This document shows, piece by piece, positions 33,389-42,354 of a stretch of 64,000 bases of DNA. The notes beneath the pieces are model-generated. The model made no database searches, was not told the DNA's origin, and saw only the letters and a list, made by a program, of their open reading frames with translations. The stretch spans positions 1-64,000 of the forward strand of contig JAAFJY010000019.1 in assembly GCA_013299105.1 (NCBI GenBank), given 5' to 3'. Source of the DNA: Chitinophagales bacterium (GTDB taxonomy: Bacteria; Bacteroidota; Bacteroidia; Chitinophagales; Saprospiraceae). Made by a program: the position numbers and the translations under genes. How positions within the stretch are numbered: position 1 is the first letter of the stretch; each line of letters begins with the position of its first letter.

Positions 33389-34655
33389 AAACAGCGCCAA
33401 TCTTGGAGCCATGCGGAATCGTAGCCTTTTTCTTCAACACCACGATGCCATCGCGGATGCAGTAGGTATCGGTTTCGATGTCTTGTAGGGAATGATGCCC
33501 TTTGATGATGACATTGTTGCCAATACTACAGTTTTTGTCGATGATGGCATTTTCGATGTAACAATCCTTGCCGATGCCCATGGGGATGTCCACCTTTTGC
33601 ATTTGCTCCAGGGTTTGGTAATAGTCGGCCCCCATCAGGATGACATTGTTGATTTCGGTTCCCTCTCCTACCCTTGAGCGGATCCCCACGATGGCCTTAT
33701 CGATCTTTTTGGCGTGGATCACACAACCATCGGCGATCAAAGCCCGATTGAGGAAGGTGCCATAGACCTTGGACGGTGCCAACAAGCGCGGACGAGTATA
33801 TACAGGTGAGGCACTGTCGAACAGGTTGAAATCAGGAATGGCGTCGGTCAAGGCGATATTGGCCTCAAAGAAAGAATCAATGGTACCAATGTCGGTCCAG
33901 TAGCCATCGAACGGATAGCTGGTCACCTTCAGGCCCCCATTGATGGCATCCGGGATGATTTCTTTGCCAAAGTCCTTGGCTTCGGGGTTGTCGGCAAAAA
34001 GTTTTTCCAAAACCTCGCGCTTGAACATGTAGATACCCATCGAAGCCAGGTAATGCTTGCCCTGGCTGCTGAATTTTTCCTCCACTTCGGACTGCCAAAC
34101 GTCGAGTACTTCTTTCTTGGGTTTTTCCACAAAATTGTCGATCACGCTTTCACCGTTCACTTTCATGATGCCAAAGCCTGGTGCATCCTTGGCCACTACC
34201 GGAATGGTGGCAATGGTCAGGTCAGCGCCTTTGTCCACGTGGTCCATCGCCATAGCTTTGAAGTCCATTTGGTACAACTGGTCGCCAGAAAGGATCAGGA
34301 TGTAATCAAAGTCGTGGTTGATCATGTGGTGCATGGACTGCCGTACAGCATCCGCCGTGCCTTGGAACCAGTTGTAGCTGGTAGGCGTTTGTTCAGCGGC
34401 CAAAATATCCACGAATCCGTGACTGAATACGTCGAAGTTGTAGGTATTCTTGATGTGCTGATTGAGCGAAGCGGAGTTGAACTGGGTCACCACAAACATG
34501 CGTCGGATGCCAGCGTTCAGGCAGTTGGAAATTGGAATATCGATCAGGCGATATTTTCCACCAATCGGCACTGCGGGTTTGGAGCGCTGCTCAGTGAGCG
34601 GGTAGAGGCGCGAACCAGCGCCACCGCCGAGGATCAGGCAGATAATTTTTAACAT
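33387..34655 (-). CDS. glgC: Glucose-1-phosphate adenylyltransferase
   Basis: A 422-residue ADP-glucose pyrophosphorylase. The N-terminal Rossmann-type domain has GGGAGSRLYPLT and the RSKPAVPIGGKYRLIDIPIS signature, and later the sugar-phosphate binding FVEKPKKE and DIGTIDSFFEANI. A C-terminal left-handed beta-helix (hexapeptide-like repeats, NNVILMGADYY...IIDKNCSIGNNVIIKG) completes it. It makes ADP-glucose, the committed step of glycogen synthesis. It is on the same strand as glgA, with 231 bases of repeat-containing DNA between them. Activity is probably allosteric, as in other GlgC proteins. Confidence 0.96.
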   Translation of the reverse strand: MLKIICLILGGGAGSRLYPLTEQRSKPAVPIGGKYRLIDIPISNCLNAGIRRMFVVTQFNSASLNQHIKNTYNFDVFSHGFVDILAAEQTPTSYNWFQGTADAVRQSMHHMINHDFDYILILSGDQLYQMDFKAMAMDHVDKGADLTIATIPVVAKDAPGFGIMKVNGESVIDNFVEKPKKEVLDVWQSEVEEKFSSQGKHYLASMGIYMFKREVLEKLFADNPEAKDFGKEIIPDAINGGLKVTSYPFDGYWTDIGTIDSFFEANIALTDAIPDFNLFDSASPVYTRPRLLAPSKVYGTFLNRALIADGCVIHAKKIDKAIVGIRSRVGEGTEINNVILMGADYYQTLEQMQKVDIPMGIGKDCYIENAIIDKNCSIGNNVIIKGHHSLQDIETDTYCIRDGIVVLKKKATIPHGSKIGAV

Positions 34656-34686
34656 AACAATTGGCTTTGTTTTGTAAAAGTTTGTG

Positions 34687-34850
34687 TCGTTCCCATTTCG
34701 GCCAGAAAAGGTCTAGAACTTAAATTAACTAAGTTCGTGATCCTTCGCCTCTTTTTTCAGCCGATGCTTGGGCATCGCCTTCAAAAAGCAGGCTCAGCTG
34801 ACGAAAAATCGCCATCTTTCCTGACTCAAAACCACTGACCCAAACTTTTA
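34687..34850. repeat. Dispersed repeat family B, copy 2
   Basis: It matches 29050-29194 over its outer blocks, with an extra insertion (tctagaacttaaattaacta.. region, 34712-34735). It fills the glgA-glgC gap. Confidence 0.6.
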
Positions 34851-34886
34851 TTGAATTTTCATGAATGTGACGGGTAAACTTGCTTT

Positions 34887-36320
34887 TCAAGCTACGCCCA
34901 AATTCTGATAGAGTTTGATGTATTGTTGAGCCGCCCCTTCCCAAGAAAAGTCGGCTTGCATGGCCCTTGAACGCACTTGATCCATCATGCCAGGCTCGTA
35001 AAACATTTGATGGGCACGCCGCAAGGCCCAATCGGCATCGTCAACCGTGTAATGATCGAAACGAATGCCGCGTCCTCCCGGCTCACCAATATCGGGTACG
35101 GTGTCTTTCAAGCCGCCCACCGTGCGCACAATTGGGATGGTGCCGTAGCGCATGGAGTACATTTGGTTGAGGCCGCAAGGCTCCACCCGCGAGGGCATGA
35201 GCAAGAAGTCAGAACCCGCGTACAATTGGTGGGCCAAGCCCTCATTGTATTCCAAAACCAGCGAAAAACGTCCTGGATGCCGCCATTGTACCTCCGCAAG
35301 CGCATCGTGGATATGGGGTTCGCCCGTACCCAAAATCAGGAAAGTCAAGCCCAGGCCGCTGTCTAAAATCCTGGCAATGAGGTCGGGTAGCAAATCAGCG
35401 CCTTTTTCCCGCACCAAGCGCCCGATGAAAGTCACGGTGGGCAGGTCCAGATCGGCTTTGAAGCGTTCGCGCAAGGCTTGCTTATTGGCGACTTTGAAGG
35501 TGGTGGTATCTCCTTTGTAGTGGTGTGGCAGGTATTTGTCAGTAGCAGGGTCCCACACTTCTGTATCAATGCCATTCAGAATGCCGTAGCACTTACCCGC
35601 TTCGCTGCGCAGCAAGCCCTCCAAACCATTGGAATAGGCCATCAGCTCTTGCAAGTAGGTTTCCGAAACGGTGGTCACGGCCCAGGCGCACTTGATGGCC
35701 GAGGCCAGTGGGTTGATGGTGTTGTTCCAATCCAGCAAACCCGTGACATTGCTGTCAAAATAAGGCAGCAGGGTGTGCTTGTCCCAACTCACCGCGCCGT
35801 GGTATTCGCCATTGTGGATGGTAAAGGCGGTAGGGATCTGGCTGATCGGCGCAAACTCCCAGCAGCAGCGCAACATGAATGGGATCAAACCCGCGTGGTG
35901 GTCGTGGCAGTGAATGAGGCTGGGTTTTTGGGGCATGTTGAGCACCCAATCAAGTACCGCTTGCTGGAAAAAGATCCAGCGCTCGCCGTTGTCAGTGTAC
36001 CAACCACTTTGGGAGTCGCCATAAATGCCCGGCCGATCAAATTTGCCCGGCAAATTGACCACGTACAAAGGGAAGCCCAGGGAATCACCCGCTTCTTGCT
36101 CGATGGCGTATGGATAGTATTTGTCTTGTAGGCGAAAAGCCCCCGAATACACCAAATTGAAAGTACGCCCCTGAAACCAAGGCAAGGCGTACTTGGGGAT
36201 CACCGCAGCCGAAGGCCAGCCGCTGTTTTGCAAATATTTGGGCAGAGCGCCAACAACATCACCTAAGCCACCTGCTTTGGCGGCCGGGTAACATTCTGCG
36301 CTGACGTGAAGAATCTTCAT
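34887..36320 (-). CDS. glgA: Glycogen synthase (ADP-glucose)
   Basis: A GT5 family enzyme of 477 residues, started at MKILHVSAECYPAAKAGGLGDV. The KAGGLGDV motif that binds ADP-glucose must be near the N-terminus; the longer frame adds 53 unsupported residues. The C-terminal GT-B half carries FIGRLVREKGADLLPDLIAR and LMPSRVEPCGLNQMYSMRYGTIPIVR with the E-x7-E type catalytic region. It extends alpha-1,4-glucan chains. It sits upstream of glgC on the same strand. No branching enzyme or phosphorylase is in the window. Confidence 0.95.
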   Translation of the reverse strand: MKILHVSAECYPAAKAGGLGDVVGALPKYLQNSGWPSAAVIPKYALPWFQGRTFNLVYSGAFRLQDKYYPYAIEQEAGDSLGFPLYVVNLPGKFDRPGIYGDSQSGWYTDNGERWIFFQQAVLDWVLNMPQKPSLIHCHDHHAGLIPFMLRCCWEFAPISQIPTAFTIHNGEYHGAVSWDKHTLLPYFDSNVTGLLDWNNTINPLASAIKCAWAVTTVSETYLQELMAYSNGLEGLLRSEAGKCYGILNGIDTEVWDPATDKYLPHHYKGDTTTFKVANKQALRERFKADLDLPTVTFIGRLVREKGADLLPDLIARILDSGLGLTFLILGTGEPHIHDALAEVQWRHPGRFSLVLEYNEGLAHQLYAGSDFLLMPSRVEPCGLNQMYSMRYGTIPIVRTVGGLKDTVPDIGEPGGRGIRFDHYTVDDADWALRRAHQMFYEPGMMDQVRSRAMQADFSWEGAAQQYIKLYQNLGVA

Positions 36321-36519
36321 GGCTATGGGGTAGGCTGATTTTAGTATAGTCTTGCGGCAATTCATCCGCATGTGGCTAAAATAGAAAATTTGTGAGTAAA
36401 ACAAGCCAGGTGGGAAAAATTTTATTTGGATTGCAGAAAAGTGGCAAAATGAATGCCGTACTAAAGCTAGGATTAACATTAGCGTAATCTAGTTTTTACA
36501 CATAAAAAGCTAACTATAC

Positions 36520-36550
36520 TTTGTCATTCCCATATTTATATCTACCTTTG
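36520..36550 (+). promoter_or_regulatory. rplY promoter, Bacteroidota type
   Basis: TTTG (36520-36523), a 19-nt spacer and TACCTTTG (36543-36550) match the -33/-7 consensus exactly. It lies 50 bp before the rplY ATG. Confidence 0.7.
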
Positions 36551-36600
36551 CGTGCCTTTTTGAAAAAGGGCATATTCTTTCAACCACATCATCACAAATC

Positions 36601-37197
36601 ATGGAGTACATCCAAATGACTGCTGATTCCCGCCAAGGGCTGGGAAAGCGTGCCTCCAAAGATTTGCGGAACGATGGCCGAATCCCGTGTGTATTGTACG
36701 GGGGGCAGGACGTAGTTCACTTCTCAACGACGCTGAACGAAGTCAAGCACCTCATCTACACGCCTGAATTCCGCCTGGCGAAGTTGACCATCGACGGTAC
36801 AACTCACACCGCAATCGTAAAAACTTACCAATTGCACCCACTTACCAACGATCTGGTACACATCGACTTCTTGAGCCTGACCGAAGGCCAGAAAGTAAAA
36901 GTTGAAGTGCCTGTTCGTTTCAAAGGTACGTCTCCTGGTGTAAAGGTAGGGGGTAAACTGATCCAACAGTTGCGCCGCGTAACCATCAAAACCAACCCAG
37001 AAAACCTCGTAACCGAGTTGTACCTGGACATTTCTTCTATGCAATTGGGCAATTCACTGCGTGTACGTGACCTGCAAATTCCTGACAATATCGAGGTATT
37101 GAACGGACCAAGCATCCCGGTAGCGATGATCGAAATCCCTCGCGCCCTGCGTTCAGCAGCCGCTGCGGAGGCAAAAGATACCAAGAAGAAGAAGTAA
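36601..37197 (+). CDS. rplY: 50S ribosomal protein L25 (CTC form)
   Basis: A 198-residue protein: an N-terminal L25 5S-rRNA-binding domain (SRQGLGKRASKDLRNDGRIPCVLYG) and the C-terminal beta domain of the longer CTC form, with GTSPGVKVGGKLIQQLRRV, ending in a Lys-rich tail. It binds 5S rRNA in the large subunit; the long form is linked to general stress in some bacteria. It is monocistronic with a clear promoter and terminator. The usual downstream pth is absent. Confidence 0.95.
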   Translation: MEYIQMTADSRQGLGKRASKDLRNDGRIPCVLYGGQDVVHFSTTLNEVKHLIYTPEFRLAKLTIDGTTHTAIVKTYQLHPLTNDLVHIDFLSLTEGQKVKVEVPVRFKGTSPGVKVGGKLIQQLRRVTIKTNPENLVTELYLDISSMQLGNSLRVRDLQIPDNIEVLNGPSIPVAMIEIPRALRSAAAAEAKDTKKKK

Positions 37198-37221
37198 TTT
37201 TTCGGACTGGAAAGGCAAAAA

Positions 37222-37257
37222 AGGCCGACTCTGCTTTGTGGGGTCGGCTTTTTTTTG
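37222..37257 (+). terminator. rplY intrinsic terminator
   Basis: GGCCGACTC...GGGTCGGC hairpin followed by eight T, 24 bases after the stop. Confidence 0.85.
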
Positions 37258-37297
37258 TTGAATTTAAATTTACCGGATTGGCAGTTTGCGCTGACTG

Positions 37298-37963
37298 CTA
37301 CCGCTCAGTTGCGCTGGTCGACCAAGTCTCGATATAGGTCTTACAGCGCTTAAGAATAGAAAGAATTTTGAAAAAATCGTCCACCAAAGTAGCATCGTAA
37401 CCTTTGGAAACTACATACTGTTTGTTCTCTAAAACTACAAAGTACCAGAAGCTACCCCTTACAAAAGAACCGTAAAGTGGTCGCTTTTGCACATTCAAAT
37501 CCATAGTCGCCAGCATCGCAATCAGCAGTTGGCCGAGTGGGTCACTTGGTGTGGTTTTATTCAAAGGTTTGTATTCATTGACAAAAAAGAAAGGCTGTCT
37601 AGGAATTTGTTCCCCCATCGCTACAAAAAATTCGACCCTACCGCGAAGGACAACATCTTCTTGGTCTACACTTTTGATGGTCGTAGCAATGGTTCGCTGG
37701 GAAAATGAGGAATAAACTTTGGGTTTGGTGAAGTTGACTAAACTCAATAATTGCCCAATAAAGAATAGCTTTAGTTCATCTTCGTTCCATGCATCAACTT
37801 TCCGCACTAATTGTTGATGTAGTCTTTTGACGGTTTCTGTTTCATAGGAATCAGCGGGCTCATCGGCGGCCAGCCAATTGTCGAGGGTTGCCAATTGGTC
37901 CACGCGCTCCACGCCAAAAGTGAGTTCTACTTCTTCGTATTGCCATTTTTCAAACGGCTTCAT
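37298..37963 (-). CDS. Uncharacterised protein, possible PD-(D/E)XK nuclease-like fold
   Basis: A protein of 221 residues, started at MKPFEKWQYEEVELTFGVERV; the longer frame adds 40 residues that look non-coding. Near the middle, RGRVEFFVAMGEQIPRQPFFFVNEYKPL has a beta-hairpin with a Glu on the first strand and E-x-K on the second. That is the layout of PD-(D/E)XK nuclease cores, followed by a long helix (DPLGQLLIAMLATM). The N-terminal part is helical with acidic patches. No restriction or toxin partner is adjacent. I do not recognise a named family; the nuclease reading is a hypothesis from local pattern only. Confidence 0.65.
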   Translation of the reverse strand: MKPFEKWQYEEVELTFGVERVDQLATLDNWLAADEPADSYETETVKRLHQQLVRKVDAWNEDELKLFFIGQLLSLVNFTKPKVYSSFSQRTIATTIKSVDQEDVVLRGRVEFFVAMGEQIPRQPFFFVNEYKPLNKTTPSDPLGQLLIAMLATMDLNVQKRPLYGSFVRGSFWYFVVLENKQYVVSKGYDATLVDDFFKILSILKRCKTYIETWSTSATER

Positions 37964-38148
37964 GGACTGTTTTTGCAAAAATAAAAAATAATAAGCAAGA
38001 TAGCAAGGTTTATGCCCAAGTGACCATAAAACATCCTTTATGCCTTGTTCGCTACCAAACAGCGAAACTATTTTCAAAGCCAATCAAAATTTCCACTGTT
38101 TTTCAATCACTTATGTTTTTTCATTGCGCAATTTTTTTTAAAAAAAAC

Positions 38149-38179
38149 TTGGACGGTATATAAATGCGTCTTACTTTTG
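38149..38179 (+). promoter_or_regulatory. rplM operon promoter, Bacteroidota type
   Basis: TTGG (38149-38152), a 19-nt spacer and TACTTTTG (38172-38179), about 90 bp before the rplM start. The rest of the 37964-38268 gap is A/T rich without genes. The leader between promoter and rplM could carry ribosomal autoregulation, but no clear structure is seen. Confidence 0.65.
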
Positions 38180-38268
38180 CACCGCTTTAGCCAAAAGCGG
38201 GTCCTGTGGGCTCGCTTTTATGACAAGCAACAGGACAAACAAATTTTTGCAATCAAAAACGATATCAA

Positions 38269-38712
38269 GTGAATACGTTGAGTTACAGAACGGTTCATGC
38301 GAAGAAGGAAACGGTGGAGCGCCAATGGTACATCATTGATGCCGAGGGCGAAGTAGCAGGCCGTCTGTTTTCTCGGGTTGCGGCGGTTTTGCGCGGTAAG
38401 CACAAGCCCTCTTACACCCCTCACTTCGACGCAGGTGACTACGTGATCATTGTGAACGCTGAAAAAGTGCGCTTCACTGGGAAGAAATTGGACCAAAAAG
38501 AATACCAGACTTACTCTGGCTATCAAGGTGGTCAAAAGCGCACCATCGCCAAGGAATTACTGGCCAAAAAGCCTGTTTACCTGGTTGAGCGTGGCATCAA
38601 GGGCATGTTGCCTAAGAATACGCTGGGCCGCCAGATGGTGAAGAAACTGTTTGTGTACGAAGGTGCCGAGCATCCGCACGCTGCCCAACAGCCACAAGAG
38701 TTCAAGTTCTAA
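38269..38712 (+). CDS. rplM: 50S ribosomal protein L13
   Basis: A 147-residue protein with the L13 hallmarks WYIIDAEGEVAGRLFSRVA, LRGKHKPSYTPHFDAGDYV and RGIKGMLPKNTLGRQMVKKL. The GTG start at 38269 fits the family N-terminus. It is first in the rplM-rpsI-rpsB-tsf run, 34 bases ahead of rpsI. It is an early-assembly protein of the large subunit. Confidence 0.97.
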   Translation: MNTLSYRTVHAKKETVERQWYIIDAEGEVAGRLFSRVAAVLRGKHKPSYTPHFDAGDYVIIVNAEKVRFTGKKLDQKEYQTYSGYQGGQKRTIAKELLAKKPVYLVERGIKGMLPKNTLGRQMVKKLFVYEGAEHPHAAQQPQEFKF

Positions 38713-38746
38713 TTTTGCTAATCGATCCTAAATATTTTCAGTCAGC

Positions 38747-39139
38747 ATGAGTACTGAACAAATCAACGCAACCGGCAGAAGGAAGTCTTCAGTGGCCCGC
38801 GTTTATCTCAAAAAAGGCGAAGGCAAAATTGAGGTGAATGGCAAGGACTACAAGGACTATTTCCCACAAACTCACGTACAAATCTCTGTTACGGCTCCTC
38901 TGGAAACCGTAGAAGTAGCCAAATTGTACGATATCAAGGTCAATGTAAACGGAGGTGGCTTCAAAGGCCAGGCCGAAGCAGTTCGCATGGGCATTTCCCG
39001 CGCATTGGTTCAATTGAATGAGGATTTCCGCAAACCGCTGAAAGACCGTAAGTTCCTCACCCGCGATGCCCGCGAAGTGGAACGCAAAAAATACGGTAAG
39101 CCAAAAGCACGCAAGAGCTTCCAGTTCTCTAAGCGTTAA
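38747..39139 (+). CDS. rpsI: 30S ribosomal protein S9
   Basis: A 130-residue protein: NATGRRKSSVARVYLKKGEG at the start, GGGFKGQAEAVRMGISRAL in the core, and the basic tail ERKKYGKPKARKSFQFSKR that reaches the P-site tRNA. It follows rplM, as in nearly all bacteria, and precedes rpsB by 48 bases. Confidence 0.97.
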   Translation: MSTEQINATGRRKSSVARVYLKKGEGKIEVNGKDYKDYFPQTHVQISVTAPLETVEVAKLYDIKVNVNGGGFKGQAEAVRMGISRALVQLNEDFRKPLKDRKFLTRDAREVERKKYGKPKARKSFQFSKR

Positions 39140-39187
39140 GCGCATTTTGGAATTCTTTTCATTCCTTATTTTTTCAATTCGGGTAAA

Positions 39188-39910
39188 ATGACCAAGCCTA
39201 CTTATAAAGACCTGCTGGACGCTGGCGTTCACTTCGGTCACCTTAAGAAAAAGTGGAACCCCAAAATGTCGCCCTACATCTTCATGGAGCGCAAAGGTAT
39301 CCACATCATCGACCTTAACCGTACTTTGGACGCCCTTGAGCGCAACGCCAATGTTTTGCGCCAAATGGCCAAGTCGGGTAAGAAAATCATGTTTGTCGCC
39401 ACTAAGAAACAAGCTCGCGATATCGTAGCTACTGCCGCTCAAAGCGTGGGTATGCCATACGTAACTGAGCGTTGGTTGGGTGGTATGATGACCAACTTCG
39501 CTACGATCCGTCGTTCAGTGAAGAAAATGCAGAACATCGACCGCATGTTGGGCGATGGTACCCTGACCAGTGTAACCAAAAAAGAGCGCCTCACGCTGAC
39601 CCGCGAGCGCGACAAACTGGACAAGGTATTGGGTGGCATCGCTAACCTGAACCGCCTGCCTGCTGCCATTTTTGTGGTGGACATCGCTCACGAACACATC
39701 GCCATTGCTGAAGCTCAGAAATTGGGCATCCGCACTTTCGGTATCGTCGACACCAACTCTGATCCAAATCAGGTTGACTACGCGATCCCAGGCAACGACG
39801 ACGCTTCCAAGTCAATCAAAATCATCGTTGACTATATGGTACAAGCCATCAACGAAGGTTTGGAAGAACGCAAGAACCTGAAGGCCGAAAAAGAAGCCGT
39901 TCGCGAGTAA
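39188..39910 (+). CDS. rpsB: 30S ribosomal protein S2
   Basis: A 240-residue protein: DLLDAGVHFGHLKKKWNPKM at the N-terminus, then GKKIMFVATKKQARDIV, RWLGGMMTNFATI and GIVDTNSDPNQVDYAIPGND, all diagnostic of S2. It sits between rpsI and tsf. The linkage rpsB-tsf is universal, and the join to rplM-rpsI is usual in Bacteroidota. Confidence 0.97.
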   Translation: MTKPTYKDLLDAGVHFGHLKKKWNPKMSPYIFMERKGIHIIDLNRTLDALERNANVLRQMAKSGKKIMFVATKKQARDIVATAAQSVGMPYVTERWLGGMMTNFATIRRSVKKMQNIDRMLGDGTLTSVTKKERLTLTRERDKLDKVLGGIANLNRLPAAIFVVDIAHEHIAIAEAQKLGIRTFGIVDTNSDPNQVDYAIPGNDDASKSIKIIVDYMVQAINEGLEERKNLKAEKEAVRE

Positions 39911-39957
39911 TCCAACTGCGGAGCAAACAATTGTTCTAACCACAAACAAATAAAAAA

Positions 39958-40794
39958 ATGAGCTTGACCATCTCTGCTGCCGATGTCAAGAAATTGCGCG
40001 ACATGACCGGCGCTGGCATGTCGGATTGCAAAAACGCCTTGGTTGAAGCCGATGGCGATTTCGACAAGGCCATTGAAGTACTGCGCAAAAAAGGCGAGAA
40101 ATTGTCTTTGAAGCGTGCCGACCGCGAAACCGCAGAAGGTGCAGTAATCGCACTTGTTTCTCCTGATCGCACCCGTGGCGTCATCGTGAAGTACAGCTGC
40201 GAAACCGACTTCGTTGCCAAAAACGACGATTTCGTTGCGCTGGCTCGTACCTTCGGCGAAATTGCCCTGGCGAATCAACCACAAGACCTGGAAGCCCTGC
40301 TGGCTTTGCCTTTCGAAGATGGCTTGAGCATCGGCGAAAAAGTAACCGAGCAAGTAGGTGTAATTGGCGAGCGCGTAAACATCTCTGCTTACGAGCACCT
40401 CGAAGCCACGATGGTTTGCCCTTACATCCACAGCGGTAACCGCGCAGGTGTATTGGTAGGTTTGAACAAAAACGACGAGAACTTCTTCGCTCCTGGTCGC
40501 GACGTAGCAATGCAAGTTGCCGCCATGAACCCATTGGCCTTGGACAAGGACGGTGTGGACCAGACCCTGATCGAAAAAGAAATCGAAATCGGTAAAGAAG
40601 TAGCACGCCAAGAAGGCAAACCAGAAGAAATGCTGGAGAAAATTGCCCTTGGTAAGCTGAACAAGTTCTTCAAGGACAATACACTGGTAAACCAAGATTT
40701 TGTGAAAGACAACAAATTGAGCGTAGCTGGCTACCTCAAGTCAATCGACAAAGACCTGGTCGCAACCGGGTTCAAGCACGTAAAGCTTGGCTAA
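39958..40794 (+). CDS. tsf: Elongation factor Ts
   Basis: A 278-residue nucleotide exchange factor for EF-Tu. The N-terminal UBA-like domain carries KKLRDMTGAGMSDCKNALVEADGDFDKAIEVLRKKG. The core has YSCETDFVAKNDDFV, with the D-F pair that inserts into EF-Tu, and HSGNRAGVLVGL. The C-terminal helix ends VNQDFVKDNKLSV. It is last in the operon, with a strong terminator following. Confidence 0.97.
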   Translation: MSLTISAADVKKLRDMTGAGMSDCKNALVEADGDFDKAIEVLRKKGEKLSLKRADRETAEGAVIALVSPDRTRGVIVKYSCETDFVAKNDDFVALARTFGEIALANQPQDLEALLALPFEDGLSIGEKVTEQVGVIGERVNISAYEHLEATMVCPYIHSGNRAGVLVGLNKNDENFFAPGRDVAMQVAAMNPLALDKDGVDQTLIEKEIEIGKEVARQEGKPEEMLEKIALGKLNKFFKDNTLVNQDFVKDNKLSVAGYLKSIDKDLVATGFKHVKLG

Positions 40795-40804
40795 TCAAAA
40801 TGAA

Positions 40805-40846
40805 AGGCGAATCGGATTCAATTCCTGATTCGCCTTTTGTTTTTTT
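40805..40846 (+). terminator. tsf operon terminator
   Basis: AGGCGAATC...GATTCGCCT, a 9-bp stem followed by a T-rich run, 10 bases after the tsf stop. Confidence 0.85.
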
Positions 40847-41055
40847 GGGCATTTCGACGGGCGTGTCCATCACCAACATATTTTACCCTTTCAAGGTTTT
40901 GTGCTTCAATCGATTTCCCTCCTGAAAACGCGAAAAGCCTAACCCCGCAAAAAGCCCCAATTCGGAGCCTCTAACCATTAACAATTAACAACTAACCATT
41001 AACAACTAGCCATTGATTTTTTATCTTCGGGCTGTCCAATCAAACCTGTGGAAAC

Positions 41056-41769
41056 ATGTCGCTCAAGTACAAACGCATCTTGCTGAAACTCAGCGGTGAA
41101 TCCCTGATGGGGGGGAAACAATTCGGAATCGAGCCCGAAATGCTACGCCATTATGCCGATCAAATCCAAAAATTGGTGGATTTGGGCGTACAGGTGGCTG
41201 TGGTGATTGGCGGCGGTAATATTTTTAGAGGCATGCAAGCCAGCGAATCGGGGATTGAGCGCGTGCAAGGCGACTACATGGGCATGTTGGCCACCATCAT
41301 GAACGGCATGGCTTTGCAAAGCGCCCTGGAAAAACTCAACATTTATACCCGCCTCATTTCGGCCATCGAAATCAAACAAGTGGCCGAGCCTTACATCCGC
41401 CGCCGGGCCATTCGCCACCTTGAAAAAGGCCGGGTAGTGATTTTCGCCGCAGGTACTGGCAACCCCTATTTTACCACTGACAGCGCTGCAGCCCTGCGCG
41501 CCAACGAAATTGGCGCCGACATCATCCTCAAAGGAACCCGTGTGGACGGCATTTACACCGCCGACCCCGAAAAAGATCCAACCGCTACCAAGTTTGACCA
41601 ACTCACTTTTGCCAAGGTCATCAGCATGGGCCTGAGCGTGATGGACATGACTGCCTTCACCCTTTGTCAGGAAAACAACTTGCCCATCATCGTTTTCGAC
41701 ATCAATGACGACCGGAATTTGGTCAGGATTGTGAAGGGTGACAAGGTGGGGACTTTGGTGAGGGATTAG
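41056..41769 (+). CDS. pyrH: UMP kinase
   Basis: A 237-residue amino-acid-kinase-fold enzyme that phosphorylates UMP to UDP. It has [15 protein letters not shown] at the start, [60 protein letters not shown] and [13 protein letters not shown]. The catalytic and effector-binding elements are complete. frr, which often lies beside pyrH, is about 20 kb away. A small CHAT-like gene begins 3 bases after the pyrH stop. Confidence 0.97.
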   Translation: MSLKYKRILLKLSGESLMGGKQFGIEPEMLRHYADQIQKLVDLGVQVAVVIGGGNIFRGMQASESGIERVQGDYMGMLATIMNGMALQSALEKLNIYTRLISAIEIKQVAEPYIRRRAIRHLEKGRVVIFAAGTGNPYFTTDSAAALRANEIGADIILKGTRVDGIYTADPEKDPTATKFDQLTFAKVISMGLSVMDMTAFTLCQENNLPIIVFDINDDRNLVRIVKGDKVGTLVRD

Positions 41770-41772
41770 ATT

Positions 41773-42321
41773 ATGTCCCAGTACCTGGCAACCCTCGCTT
41801 TGGCAGCTGTCGGCAACATTGGTGATGAAGCACAAGCCATTCGCAGCACCCTGGAATATTTTGGATTCAGGGTCATTTTCATTCCGATTGGCAGGCCAAA
41901 TGATTTCATTGCTGTTTTGAATAAATCCTGGCTTTATCCCGATGTGCAATACATTCTTATCTGTGCTCATGGCGATGATGGCGCAATCATCATGCCCGAG
42001 CTAGCAGAAGATGTGTATGAACCAAATGAACCTCATGGCCCTTTCTTCCCAGCATTAATCAAGGAGTACGGAAATTTAAGAGACATCAATGTGGTCTGTA
42101 GCGCTTGCACACTAGGACAAGATCACGTTGCCAGAGCTTTTCTCTCTGTAGCTTGCGAATCTTACATCGCTCCAATCGAACATGTAGATGGAAATGCCAC
42201 ACTGCTATTTATTCAAAACTTGTTTTACCACTTGGCAAAAGGCCTGACTATGCCAGCAGCTTTTCAATTGGCGCAAAAAATAGATGAAGAGACGAAGCAG
42301 TTTCGATACTACTCAAATTGA
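41773..42321 (+). CDS. Compact CHAT/caspase-like protein coupled to pyrH
   Basis: A 182-residue protein. The strand YILICAHGDDG places a candidate catalytic His at H66, and INVVCSACTLGQD gives a candidate nucleophile at C112. This is the HG...SAC layout of CHAT proteases (typical LSACETG). The C-terminal LLFIQNLFYHLAKGLTMPAAFQLAQ matches the FxxxFYxxLxxGxxxxxAL pattern that closes CHAT domains. The TPR or sensor modules usually fused to CHAT are absent, so it is a minimal stand-alone version. Its ATG is 3 bases behind the pyrH stop, implying co-transcription. Substrate and role are unknown; it may be part of a defence or stress pathway, but no such partners are adjacent. Confidence 0.7.
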   Translation: MSQYLATLALAAVGNIGDEAQAIRSTLEYFGFRVIFIPIGRPNDFIAVLNKSWLYPDVQYILICAHGDDGAIIMPELAEDVYEPNEPHGPFFPALIKEYGNLRDINVVCSACTLGQDHVARAFLSVACESYIAPIEHVDGNATLLFIQNLFYHLAKGLTMPAAFQLAQKIDEETKQFRYYSN

Positions 42322-42354
42322 AAAATCCAACGCTCTCAACATTTCATTCCCTCC

